Source: Acidobacteriota bacterium (lineage in GTDB: Bacteria > Acidobacteriota > Terriglobia > Acidiferrales > UBA7541). From it: DNA of 50,403 nucleotides. The stretch spans positions 1 through 50,403 of the forward strand of contig QHYN01000205.1 of NCBI GenBank assembly GCA_003224145.1, written 5' to 3'. The notes under the pieces are model-generated. The model was not told where the DNA came from. It saw only the letters and a program-made list of their open reading frames with translations, and did no database searches. Positions 8,032-16,053 of the stretch are shown here, one piece after another (the stretch's first letter is position 1; each line of letters opens with the position of its first letter). Both the position numbers and the translations under genes were made by a program.

Positions 8032-8688
8032 CTACGGGACGATGATACGGGATTCTTTGCGCGGGAGTTCGGGGGCTTGGGGGAACTGGCCGCGGAGGAA
8101 TTCGATGAAGCGGCGCGAGCGAGGCCGCCCGTTAGTGCGCAGCAGGCCCATTCGGTAAAGAAATACCAAAAGATAGAAGATTTCCGTGTCCCTCAAAGCG
8201 GCGGAGGAGGCGCGCTCGACTTGCTGCTTCTTGACTTCGTCGAGGAATGCGGTGAGCGAGGCGTAGAGTTCGCGCGGCAGAGGAGCAGCAGGCAGCCTTT
8301 CGTAGATGAGGCCGGAGGCAAGCGTCTTGTAAGTTTGGGCGAGAGTTTGAAGGGCTGCCAGAACATCCGGGTCAGTGGCCGTGGGTTGCGCAGCACAGAA
8401 TTTGGCGATGGAAAATGCCAGCGCGGCCATGAGTTGCTGATGGGTGTAGAGGGTGTCCTGCGGAATGTTCTCGTCGAGCAAGGGAGTATCCCCAGGGATG
8501 CTGCGCTGGTGATCGTTTTCGTAGCGGTGAGCAGCAAGCAGAAAGGCGCAATCGGAGGGGCAGTCTATGGTGACTTCGCGCTCGGTGCCGCAGCATACGG
8601 CGCAAATCTTTTCAGCTTTGGCGGGGCAAAAACGCTCGGCTTTGCGCTTTTCACAAATCGGACAAGGCACGGTGTCTCCTGAAGACAA
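8032..8688 (-). CDS. Cys-rich zinc-ribbon-like hypothetical protein
   Basis: A 218-residue protein with eight cysteines in the first 47 residues (9, 12, 21, 29, 32, 33, 43, 47) in a CPIC...CAVCC...CPSDC pattern, followed by FLLAAHRYE. This looks like a double zinc-binding knuckle, possibly treble-clef like. The remaining ~165 residues are predicted helical with no recognised motif. It starts 32 bp downstream of the M28 peptidase gene on the same strand, so they likely form a transcript. Function unknown; a role in nucleic-acid or protein binding would be a guess. Confidence 0.6.
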   Translation of the reverse strand: MSSGDTVPCPICEKRKAERFCPAKAEKICAVCCGTEREVTIDCPSDCAFLLAAHRYENDHQRSIPGDTPLLDENIPQDTLYTHQQLMAALAFSIAKFCAAQPTATDPDVLAALQTLAQTYKTLASGLIYERLPAAPLPRELYASLTAFLDEVKKQQVERASSAALRDTEIFYLLVFLYRMGLLRTNGRPRSRRFIEFLRGQFPQAPELPRKESRIIVP

Positions 8689-8720
8689 TACGACAAATTT
8701 GCAGAATACAGTGCGCGGCG

Positions 8721-11009
8721 CTAAAAGACAAAAGTACGGCGAACCATGGTTTGGTCACCCCCGTGAAAGGGCATGGAGTCAGGCGGACGTGGGAGCAAGT
8801 TTGCACCGGGAATGGACGGAAGGCCGCTGGAGCGATCGATCAACACGAGCGAGACCAGGCCCGTCCCTTGAACGCGGAGTTGCAGATCGATGCCTTTGGC
8901 GGGAGGGTTGGCATAGTCGAAGGTCCAGTGGCCGGGTTGATACCAGCGGGCTTCAGAGGGTTTGCCAAGATCATGCCCATTTACGGATGCATTGAGCACC
9001 TCGGTTTGAGCGATGCCGACGTGAATGACCCGGGCGTGACGCCGGGAAGTGATGCGCAAGTGAAGAGCGCGGGTTTCACCGGCGACGGAGTTTTCGAGTA
9101 ATTCGGCTTGCGGAGGGAGGAGAGGGAGCGCGGGAGCTTCGTGCTGGAGAAATTCGAAGGGGAGCCATTCGGGGTAGAAATCCGGGAGTTTGGCATGGAC
9201 GGGGGAAGCGCTTACATAATGCTCGGCCCAAGGATCGACACGAGCGGCGGAACTGGTCCAGAGAGCTTTGCCAGTGCCGGTATCGAGGGCATAGGAAAGC
9301 ATGCTGGGCTTGGGATGCGCGGGGCTATAGCGCGCAGTCCACGAGCCTGCCACGCAAAAACCGATCGCAGCTAGGATCGAGGCGAGCGGAAGAAGATTGC
9401 GGTTGGCTGCGAACAAGGATTCTAGAAGTGGAGAGAGCAACAAGAAACAGAGAGCGAACATGAAGCTCATGAGCCGGGCCCCCATAGAACTGAGGCCGAC
9501 GGCGGTGTAGGAGCCCTTCAAAACCAAGGCAAAGAGTACGAGCCCGGGCAGGCTCAACAAACAGAGAAGGCACGCAGCGGAAAACGAAAGCCGGCCGGGA
9601 CGAAAGGCGACCGTCACGGTAGCGAGCAGAGCAGCCAGAAGGGGCCACACGAAAAGAAAGGTGCCTCCGGGAAGCCATTTCGAAGCCATCAGGACGAAGG
9701 CAAAGATCAGCAGTGCACCACCAAGGAACAGGGAGGGTGCAACGATCTTCTTGCGAAGCAGCTTGTAGAGTGCACTTTGAAGCGCAGTGAGGAGAGAGAT
9801 GAGGCCGAGAGCATAGAAGGGGTTTTGCTCGAAGTTGCCATCAGCGAGGAAATTAAAGTGGAGCCAACGTAAGCCGAAGATATACCCCATTCCAAGGAGC
9901 AAGAGCAAAACCAGCACACCCAAATGCGCGAAAAGCCCAGCCAATATACCGGGCAACCGAGATTCCCATGCACCCTTCGCGTAAAACATCACGGCAAGAA
10001 GGAAGAAGCCTGATCCGATGGCGAGCGGCCAGATGAAGCGGCTGGAATAGTGCGGGAAGAGGTTGCGGGGGAGCGAAAAATAGACGGCGTCGCGATCCTG
10101 AAGCTGCATGAGATCGGCGTTGCCCAAGCGGCGAGCAAGAGAAAGTGCGTTTTCGCCGTGCTGCTGGAGACTGCCACGGTCGAGCAGTTGCGTATTGTCG
10201 AGCGGAGTGTGATAGGCCTCCCAGTGGCCGATGAAGGCGAAGTTGAGGCCCGCGGCTCCGGACTTCTTGAAGACCGTCATGTCCGTATCGTTGGGCATGT
10301 GCTTGTAGATTTCGTAGGTGAGGGAAGAGCCAGAAGGATGAGGCGCAGCTTGCGCGAAAAGATCAATCAGTCGGCCGTTGCCTGCGCTGGTTTCGAACAT
10401 TTGAGAAGCGCCGGAATTTCCCCGGGCTTCGAAATTGATGACGACGTGTGCGTCTTTGGCCCAGGGATGCTCGGCAACAAAGGCAGAAGCGCCGAGGAGG
10501 CCGTCTTCTTCGCCGTCAGTGAAAAGGAAGATGAGGTCATTTTGCAGGGCCGGCCCGGCGCGAAGGGCGCGAAGCGTTTCCAGAAGAGCGGCCACGCCTG
10601 CACCATCGTCTCCCGCCCCTGGACCTGCTGCGACAGAGTCGTAATGCGCGACGAGGGCTACGGCGTCGGTCGCGCCGCTCGAACCTTTTAGGCGCGCAAC
10701 TATGTTTTCGACCGTACCGGCGACTTGATAGCGAGGCGTGACGCCGACCGTGTGTTGAATTTCGGGTAAGACGCCTAGATTGGTGAGCTGAGAGACGAGA
10801 TATTCGCGCACGCGGTCGTGTTCCGCGGAGCCGACGGGATGGGGTTCCGTCGCAAAGGCGTTCAGGAACGCTAGTGCGCGCTCCGCTGAGAAAACATCCG
10901 GCGATGCAGTAGCCGCGACAGGTTCCGGCGGGCCCTCCTCTAGAATGCATGCTGCAGCGACAATAAGAAGGAACAAAAGGATAAGAAAAGCCGTCGAGCG
11001 ATTTCCCAC
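8721..11009 (-). CDS. Membrane-bound M28 family metallopeptidase
   Basis: A 762-residue protein with an N-terminal membrane anchor (residues 7-22), an M28 aminopeptidase domain (about 40-310), seven or eight membrane helices (about 325-560) and a C-terminal soluble beta-rich domain. Zinc ligands and catalytic residues are visible: His122 (AHYDS), Asp134 (GAGDDGAG), Glu167/Glu168 (TDGEEDG), Glu194 (NFEARG) and the late His in YHTPLDN. The layout resembles the eukaryotic Fxna/ERMP1 type. It probably trims peptides at the cell surface or periplasm. Start is GTG 11009 with GAGG upstream. The downstream Cys-rich gene follows after 32 bp. Confidence 0.88.
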   Translation of the reverse strand: MGNRSTAFLILLFLLIVAAACILEEGPPEPVAATASPDVFSAERALAFLNAFATEPHPVGSAEHDRVREYLVSQLTNLGVLPEIQHTVGVTPRYQVAGTVENIVARLKGSSGATDAVALVAHYDSVAAGPGAGDDGAGVAALLETLRALRAGPALQNDLIFLFTDGEEDGLLGASAFVAEHPWAKDAHVVINFEARGNSGASQMFETSAGNGRLIDLFAQAAPHPSGSSLTYEIYKHMPNDTDMTVFKKSGAAGLNFAFIGHWEAYHTPLDNTQLLDRGSLQQHGENALSLARRLGNADLMQLQDRDAVYFSLPRNLFPHYSSRFIWPLAIGSGFFLLAVMFYAKGAWESRLPGILAGLFAHLGVLVLLLLLGMGYIFGLRWLHFNFLADGNFEQNPFYALGLISLLTALQSALYKLLRKKIVAPSLFLGGALLIFAFVLMASKWLPGGTFLFVWPLLAALLATVTVAFRPGRLSFSAACLLCLLSLPGLVLFALVLKGSYTAVGLSSMGARLMSFMFALCFLLLSPLLESLFAANRNLLPLASILAAIGFCVAGSWTARYSPAHPKPSMLSYALDTGTGKALWTSSAARVDPWAEHYVSASPVHAKLPDFYPEWLPFEFLQHEAPALPLLPPQAELLENSVAGETRALHLRITSRRHARVIHVGIAQTEVLNASVNGHDLGKPSEARWYQPGHWTFDYANPPAKGIDLQLRVQGTGLVSLVLIDRSSGLPSIPGANLLPRPPDSMPFHGGDQTMVRRTFVF

Positions 11010-11086
11010 GGTTGATGGCCTCGAACCTGGACTGGAATGGGGATGTTAGTTCCTAGCGGTTCACCAGAGCAAGCCGGGAATCGCAC

Positions 11087-12208
11087 TCAGGCCATGATAA
11101 CTTTGTGCTGAAAGCGCCGGGCGGCGACGACCATCAGGAGCGAGCCCATGACAAACAGGACCAGCCCATCGAGCCAAAGATGAGTGAGGCCAGCGCCGCG
11201 CAAGATGATGCCGCGGGTGATGTTGATGTAATAGCTCGCCGGGATGAAATAGCTGATGACGTAAAAAATCGTGGGCATGGTTTCACGCGGAAAGATGTAG
11301 CCGGAAAAGAAGATGCTCGGGAGGAAAGTGAGGAAGGCGAGCTGAATGGCTTCCGCCTGCGAATTAGCTTTGCTGGAAACGAGAATGCCGATGGAGAGCG
11401 AGACGAAAAGATAAGGCAGGGAAAGGAACGCCAGCAGCAGCACGCTTCCGTGAATCGGAACCTGAAAGACGAAGCGCATGAAGGCGAGAATCATGCAGAG
11501 CTCAAAAAAACCGATCGCCAAGTAAGGAAGGAGCTTGCCGAAGAGCAGGCCCATCGGGCGGACGGGAGTGACGAAGAGCTGCTCGAGAGTTCCGCGCTCC
11601 TTCTCGCGGACGATGGAAAAAGCGGTCAGGAACGTGGTGACGTTGAGCAGCAGCACGGCGGTGAGGCCCGGCAAAAAGAAATTCGGAGAGCGGGAATCGG
11701 GATTGAAGAGCAGCTTAGGGCGCATATCCACGGCAAAAGTGTCGCGATTTTGCAAAACGCGACGGAGAGATTCATCCAGACCGATTGCCGTGGTGACATT
11801 GATGGCCTGCCCGGCGACGGAGGAATCCGAGCCGTCAATGAGAACCAGAACCTGAGCGCCCATCTGATGGAGAAGACGATCGGAATAGTCGACCGGAATT
11901 TTTATCCCAACGCGGGCGCGGCCGGAAATAATCGCGTCGTTCATGTCCCGGTCGTTTTCCACATAACGGATGAAGTGGAAGGTGTCGGAGTTCTTCAGGC
12001 GGTCGAGCAACTCGCGGCTTTCGCGGCGGCCGTCGGCGTTATACACGACCGTGTTGATCTGGCGAATGTTTGTGTCGATGCCAAACCCAAGAACCACCAT
12101 CTGCAAGAGCGGAATGATCAAGGAAAAGAAGAGCGTGGCGAAGTCCCGCCGCACATGGAGGACTTCTTTATAAAAGACGGCGCGGAAACCGCGGAAAATG
12201 TTACGCAC
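11087..12208 (-). CDS. ABC-2 type exporter permease (YbhS/YbhR-like)
   Basis: A 373-residue integral membrane protein. One helix near residues 25-45 (LFFSLIIPLLQMVVLGFG) is followed by a large extracytoplasmic domain, then five or more helices from about residue 175. The segment IVREKERGTLEQLFVTPVRP is the ABC-2 coupling-helix signature. It would pair as homodimer or heterodimer with the ATPase encoded just upstream; only one permease gene is present where the E. coli ybhGFSR system has two. Start GTG 12208 overlaps the ATPase stop by eight bases (GTGCGTAA), implying translational coupling. Confidence 0.9.
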   Translation of the reverse strand: MRNIFRGFRAVFYKEVLHVRRDFATLFFSLIIPLLQMVVLGFGIDTNIRQINTVVYNADGRRESRELLDRLKNSDTFHFIRYVENDRDMNDAIISGRARVGIKIPVDYSDRLLHQMGAQVLVLIDGSDSSVAGQAINVTTAIGLDESLRRVLQNRDTFAVDMRPKLLFNPDSRSPNFFLPGLTAVLLLNVTTFLTAFSIVREKERGTLEQLFVTPVRPMGLLFGKLLPYLAIGFFELCMILAFMRFVFQVPIHGSVLLLAFLSLPYLFVSLSIGILVSSKANSQAEAIQLAFLTFLPSIFFSGYIFPRETMPTIFYVISYFIPASYYINITRGIILRGAGLTHLWLDGLVLFVMGSLLMVVAARRFQHKVIMA

Positions 12209-13184
12209 GGGCGGCCTCGAGCTGGGCCTGGTGCTTGTAAGTGAGTTCGACGAAGACGTCTTCGAGGCTGGGAGCCAACGGGCGAATCTCGGCGACGGCG
12301 ATGCCGTTTTTCAGGAGCTGCCCGCGGAGTTCGTTGAGGTCGAAATGATCGTCGATGAGCGCATGAATGGATTGCCCGAAAATGGTGGCGCTACGGATGC
12401 CGGAAATCTGACGCGCGTAACGCAGGGCGCGCGTAACTTCGGGCGTGGTGATTTCGACGCGTAATGTGCCTTTCGGCTGCACGTCGGGAAGTTCACGGAG
12501 CGAATTCGGCGTGCCGTCGGCGATGATCTTACCGAAATAAATATAGGCAACATGGCTGCAGCGCTCGGCTTCGTCCATGTAGTGGGTGGTGACGAAGAAA
12601 GTGATGCCATGTCCCGACAACTCGAAGAGCAGATCCCAAAGCTGGCGCCGGGCCACGGGGTCGATGCCGGCGGTGGGCTCGTCGAGAAAAAGAAGCTTCG
12701 GTTCGTGCAGCATGGCGCAGCCGAGGGCGAGACGCTGCTTCCATCCGCCGGAAAGCTGCGCGCCCAAGCGATTCAGGTAGGGGCCGAGACCGTTTAGCTG
12801 GACAACTTCGTCGATACGGCGCTTAAGGCGCACGGGTTCAAGGCTGTAGATGCGGCCGTAGAACTGCAAATTTTCCGCGACGGTGAGATCGTAATAGAGA
12901 CTGAAATTTTGCGACATATAACCAATCCACTCGCGAACCGACTCGGAATCCGTGCGCACGTCAAGGCCTTCGACCTGGGCGGAGCCGCCGCTGAGCGGCA
13001 GGAGCCCCGTGAGCATCTTGATGACTGTGGTCTTGCCGCTGCCGTTGGGTCCGAGGAAGCCGAAGATCTCGCCTTTTTCAACGCGGAAGCTGACATCATC
13101 GACGGCCGTGAAATTGCCGAAGCGGCGCACGAGATGCTCGGCGAAAATGGCAACTTCCCCATTTGATGATGGATTGGCCGGCAT
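12201..13184 (-). CDS. ABC exporter ATP-binding protein (YbhF/DrrA-like)
   Basis: A 327-residue ATPase with a single nucleotide-binding domain: Walker A GPNGSGKTT, Q-loop YMSQNFSLY, signature LSGGWKQRLALG (the usual Q after LSGG is W), Walker B LLFLDEPTAGIDP, and switch His in VTTHYMDE. The final ~90 residues form the DUF4162-like tail typical of drug exporters. It sits four bases after the HlyD stop and overlaps the permease start, so the three are one transcript. Substrate unknown; export of hydrophobic drugs or lipids is the usual role. Confidence 0.93.
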   Translation of the reverse strand: MPANPSSNGEVAIFAEHLVRRFGNFTAVDDVSFRVEKGEIFGFLGPNGSGKTTVIKMLTGLLPLSGGSAQVEGLDVRTDSESVREWIGYMSQNFSLYYDLTVAENLQFYGRIYSLEPVRLKRRIDEVVQLNGLGPYLNRLGAQLSGGWKQRLALGCAMLHEPKLLFLDEPTAGIDPVARRQLWDLLFELSGHGITFFVTTHYMDEAERCSHVAYIYFGKIIADGTPNSLRELPDVQPKGTLRVEITTPEVTRALRYARQISGIRSATIFGQSIHALIDDHFDLNELRGQLLKNGIAVAEIRPLAPSLEDVFVELTYKHQAQLEAARA

Positions 13185-13188
13185 TGCT

Positions 13189-14286
13189 TCAGTTCCCCGC
13201 TCTTAGCTTCACGTCGGCGGCCATGCCGGCGCGGACACGGCCTGAAGGATCATCAATGTGGATCTTCACGCCAAAGACCTGGTGGATGCGCTCTTCGCGG
13301 GTCTGCACGTTACGCGGCAGAAACTCGGCCTGTTGGTTGATCTGTTCGACGGCCCCGTTGAAAAATTCTTTGGGGAAGGAATCGACGCGAACTTCGGCTT
13401 TCTGGCCGATTTGAACGCGTCCGATTTCAGTTTCAGGAATGTAGATGCGCACATAAATCTGATCGCGCTCGAGAAGGGTTGCCACTGGCGTGTTCGGCGC
13501 GATGAGGTCGCCCGGACGGACGTCCAAGACTTCCACGGTTGCGGCGGAAGGAGCGGTGACCTGGCGCTCGCGGTAGCGGGCTTGGTCATACGCGTAGGCC
13601 CCTTGGGCAAGCTCGACGTCCTCACGGCGATTGCCGCGCTCAAGTTTTTCGAGAGTTGCTTGAGTCTGCTGGTAACGGGCTTGAGCGGAAGCAATTTCCT
13701 CGGGGCGGTAGCCACGCTGGAGCTCATCCAGCTTTTGCTGGGCAGTTTGCTGCTGGGCCAAGGCGACCTTCCAATTAGCTTCTGCGGTGTCGCGCTGCTG
13801 TTTTGAGACCAAATCTTTTTTTGCGAGAGCTTCGTAGCGATCAAAGTCGAGTTGCGTGCGAATCTCTTCGGCCTTGGCGCGTTCGAGATCGGCTTGCGCG
13901 GCGGCAATGTCCTCCTGGCGGTAACCGTTTTTTTTCAGCTCGTAATCGGCTTTGGCCTGAGCGACGGCGGCGCGGGCTTCGGCAATTTCCTCGGGGCGAA
14001 AACCACTTTTGGCTTTTTCGGCGTTGGCGCGCGATTGTTCCAAGGCGGCTTGCAGTTCCTTGTCATCAAAGGCGACCAGAGTCTGTCCGGGCTGAACGGA
14101 GTCGCCTTCGCGAACCAAGACTTTGTCGATGCGGCCGCCAATTTTCGATCCGACCCGAATGTCGCGTGCTTCGACGGTGCCGGAGCCGTGCAGGGCGCTG
14201 TCGCGATGAAACCAGCTGGCGTAGAGCGCCGTCGCGGCCACCACCGCGGCTCCGATGAGAATGATCGGGATGTGCTTGCGATTCAT
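13189..14286 (-). CDS. HlyD/YbhG-type membrane fusion protein
   Basis: A 365-residue adaptor with one N-terminal membrane anchor (PIILIGAAVVAATALYASWF) and a lipoyl-like half (VGSKIGGRIDKVLVREGDSV). A long hairpin coiled coil (about residues 85-240) holds at least four degenerate ~37-residue units beginning GFRPEEIAEARA, GYRQEDIAAAQA, GYRPEEIASAQA and GNRREDVELAQG. The second lipoyl half and beta-barrel follow. Start ATG 14286 overlaps the tetR stop by four bases (ATGA). It bridges the ABC exporter to the outer envelope; no TolC gene lies in the window. Confidence 0.9.
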   Translation of the reverse strand: MNRKHIPIILIGAAVVAATALYASWFHRDSALHGSGTVEARDIRVGSKIGGRIDKVLVREGDSVQPGQTLVAFDDKELQAALEQSRANAEKAKSGFRPEEIAEARAAVAQAKADYELKKNGYRQEDIAAAQADLERAKAEEIRTQLDFDRYEALAKKDLVSKQQRDTAEANWKVALAQQQTAQQKLDELQRGYRPEEIASAQARYQQTQATLEKLERGNRREDVELAQGAYAYDQARYRERQVTAPSAATVEVLDVRPGDLIAPNTPVATLLERDQIYVRIYIPETEIGRVQIGQKAEVRVDSFPKEFFNGAVEQINQQAEFLPRNVQTREERIHQVFGVKIHIDDPSGRVRAGMAADVKLRAGN

Positions 14287-14984
14287 GAACCACGCTCTGA
14301 AAGCGAAGGCGCCGAATGATGCGTGCGCGGCGTCCCTTCGCGCGGGGCCAGGCCGGACCAAAGCACGTTGAAGGCGGACTCAATCCGGGAATTAAGTGTC
14401 GCGTCACCATAGAGCGACCAGATAAGCAGCGTGCCGAAAATGGTCTGACGGAATACATGAGCAATCTCCGGGGCGGGGAGATCGTCGCGGATTTCGCCGC
14501 GCTCCTGACCGAGTCGGATGATCTGCGTGTGCAGCGCGTGGAGCCGCTTCTGCATATCGATCATGGCCTTACGAACGGGAGTCGTCGAGAGGTACGCCTG
14601 TAGAATTGCACGGATAATAGCGGGATTGCGGGTGGGCTCCTGTGTCATGCGGGCCCCGAGTCCGCGGAGGAATGCCGGCAAAGGCTCGTTGGTGCAGCGT
14701 GCCGTTTCAATAGCCGCTTCGAGCTTGGCAAGCTGCATTTCACCGAAGGCAAGTAGGATATGGTCCTTGCTGGGGAAATAATTGAAAAAGGTGCCCTTGC
14801 CTACGTCGGCTGCTTCGGTGATGTCCTCGACAGTAGTTTCCGCAAAGCCTTTCTTGGCAAAGAGAGCAAGGGCCGCGCGAAAGAGGCGCTCGCGAATTTC
14901 CGCGCTGCGGCGTTGGCGGCGGCTGGTTGAGCGCGTCGAGAGCGTGGGTTTGCTGCCAGGAGCGGGTTGGGATCGATGTGTCAT
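14283..14984 (-). CDS. TetR family transcriptional regulator of the efflux operon
   Basis: A 233-residue repressor with a Ser/Arg-rich tail (about residues 1-27), then the TetR DNA-binding domain: RERLFRAALALFAKKGF, TTVEDITEAADVGKGTFFNYFPSKD. The C-terminal ligand domain (about 85-215) shows no known ligand signature. ATG 14984 is preferred; a TTG three codons upstream is the alternative. It is the first gene of tetR-hlyD-ATPase-permease, the order of CecR-YbhGFSR-like systems, and likely represses its own operon at the paired palindromes immediately before the start. Confidence 0.92.
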   Translation of the reverse strand: MTHRSQPAPGSKPTLSTRSTSRRQRRSAEIRERLFRAALALFAKKGFAETTVEDITEAADVGKGTFFNYFPSKDHILLAFGEMQLAKLEAAIETARCTNEPLPAFLRGLGARMTQEPTRNPAIIRAILQAYLSTTPVRKAMIDMQKRLHALHTQIIRLGQERGEIRDDLPAPEIAHVFRQTIFGTLLIWSLYGDATLNSRIESAFNVLWSGLAPREGTPRTHHSAPSLSERGS

Positions 14985-14985
14985 G

Positions 14986-15017
14986 ATGACCAATACTCAT
15001 ATATGACTCTAGGTCAT
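14986..15017. promoter_or_regulatory. Tandem palindromes, probable TetR operator
   Basis: Two 15-bp palindromes start 17 bp apart: ATGACCAATACTCAT (14986-15000, one arm mismatch) and ATGACTCTAGGTCAT (15003-15017, perfect five-base arms). They abut the tetR start codon, where a self-repressing TetR protein would block transcription. Assignment is by position and symmetry. Confidence 0.55.
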
Positions 15018-15097
15018 TCTAGCGGAGAAGTCAAGGCCAAAAAAATAGGCGAGCGCGCACCACCTTCGAGGAAGGGTGTTGTCGACGGGCAAAAGCC

Positions 15098-15125
15098 GAG
15101 TGCCCCGGCTCGGACCGGGGTACTC
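15098..15125 (-). terminator. Probable terminator of the SYLF gene
   Basis: An 11-bp stem with one G-T wobble (15098-15108 with 15115-15125, six-base loop) lies 24 bp past the SYLF stop. On the minus strand a short CTTTTG tract follows, so it resembles a weak intrinsic terminator separating SYLF from tetR. Confidence 0.5.
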
Positions 15126-15149
15126 GCAGAAATGGGCTTGGCTGAGAGG

Positions 15150-15869
15150 CTATTCCTTCAGAGAGTTGGGGTCCGAAAGATTCTTGGGGCTTTTTTTGTT
15201 CAGGAGCCCAATCATTTCCTGTCCTGAGGGAGGCACCGCGACGGCACCCTTTCGCACGATCTGCTCCGCAGTAACCTTTCCGCCGTAAAGTTTTTCGTTA
15301 GCGCCGTTGTCCGGCCGGAGGGAAGAGCCTTCCAGCGAGATTCCGGCAAACAAGCCGCGGGCGCGCGAGTAGGTTAGAACTTCGGCGCGCATGGTGACGT
15401 CCGTGGCGGCTTCAGCGTCGCGGCCCTTGGGTCCGGCAGCTGCGGAAGCATCGGCGCCGAGCTTAACCTTGCTGCTTAGAATGGCTTTTGCTCCACGCGG
15501 ATTCATAACCAGGAGAACGAAGTCGGTAGCCTGGCCGCCGAGCTGAAAGCCGACGCTGCCTCCTTCGAGAGCCATCATGGTGGGTGCGCCCCACGGCCCG
15601 GTGAAATGTTCACCGGTGCGGCAAGTCATCGCGCCGCGGCCATAGCTTCCGCCGACAATGAAGGCCGCTTTGAGGACCGACGGAAAAATGATGACGCATT
15701 CCGCTTTGTCGAGCAGGTCTTGCGGAATGTCATCGGGAATGTCGAGAATTTCCTTGAGAACCGTTCCGCAGTTTTCTAGACGATCAGTTTCTTTTTTATC
15801 GTCTTTTGCGGAGAGAGGAAGTGCGACCATCCCGAAAGCCAGGAGACAAGCAATCAAACGCTGGATCAC
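15150..15869 (-). CDS. Secreted SYLF (Ysc84-type) lipid-binding domain protein
   Basis: A 239-residue protein with signal peptide (residues 1-21, ending LPLSA). The body is a SYLF domain: AECVIIFPSVLKAAFIVGGSYGRGAMTCR, then GPWGAPTMMALEGGSVGFQLGGQATDFVLLVMN, and the tail YSRARGLFAGISLEGSSLRPD. In eukaryotes the domain binds phosphoinositides; bacterial versions are secreted and of unknown role, presumably membrane-associated. It is a single gene, divergent from dacB, with its own hairpin terminator. Confidence 0.88.
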   Translation of the reverse strand: MIQRLIACLLAFGMVALPLSAKDDKKETDRLENCGTVLKEILDIPDDIPQDLLDKAECVIIFPSVLKAAFIVGGSYGRGAMTCRTGEHFTGPWGAPTMMALEGGSVGFQLGGQATDFVLLVMNPRGAKAILSSKVKLGADASAAAGPKGRDAEAATDVTMRAEVLTYSRARGLFAGISLEGSSLRPDNGANEKLYGGKVTAEQIVRKGAVAVPPSGQEMIGLLNKKSPKNLSDPNSLKE

Positions 15870-16012
15870 AGTGCACCTCGTTGTAGTTTTCTGGGCTACA
15901 GCATCATAGAGTGCCCCGAGGCTTGATGCAACCTCGGAAGTAAGACGGGACTGAGGCAGGGCTTTGCTCTCTTATTAGGACGCCGCGGAGACCGATTGAG
16001 TTGCCTTTCGAC

Positions 16013-16018
16013 TATAAT
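16013..16018 (+). promoter_or_regulatory. Consensus -10 element before dacB
   Basis: A perfect TATAAT lies 36 bp before the dacB ATG, in the divergent gap to the SYLF gene. A -35 match at 16-18 bp is poor. Transcription would start near 16025. Confidence 0.45.
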
Positions 16019-16053
16019 TTTGGGGGCGAACCAGTCGAGAACGAAAAGGGAAA

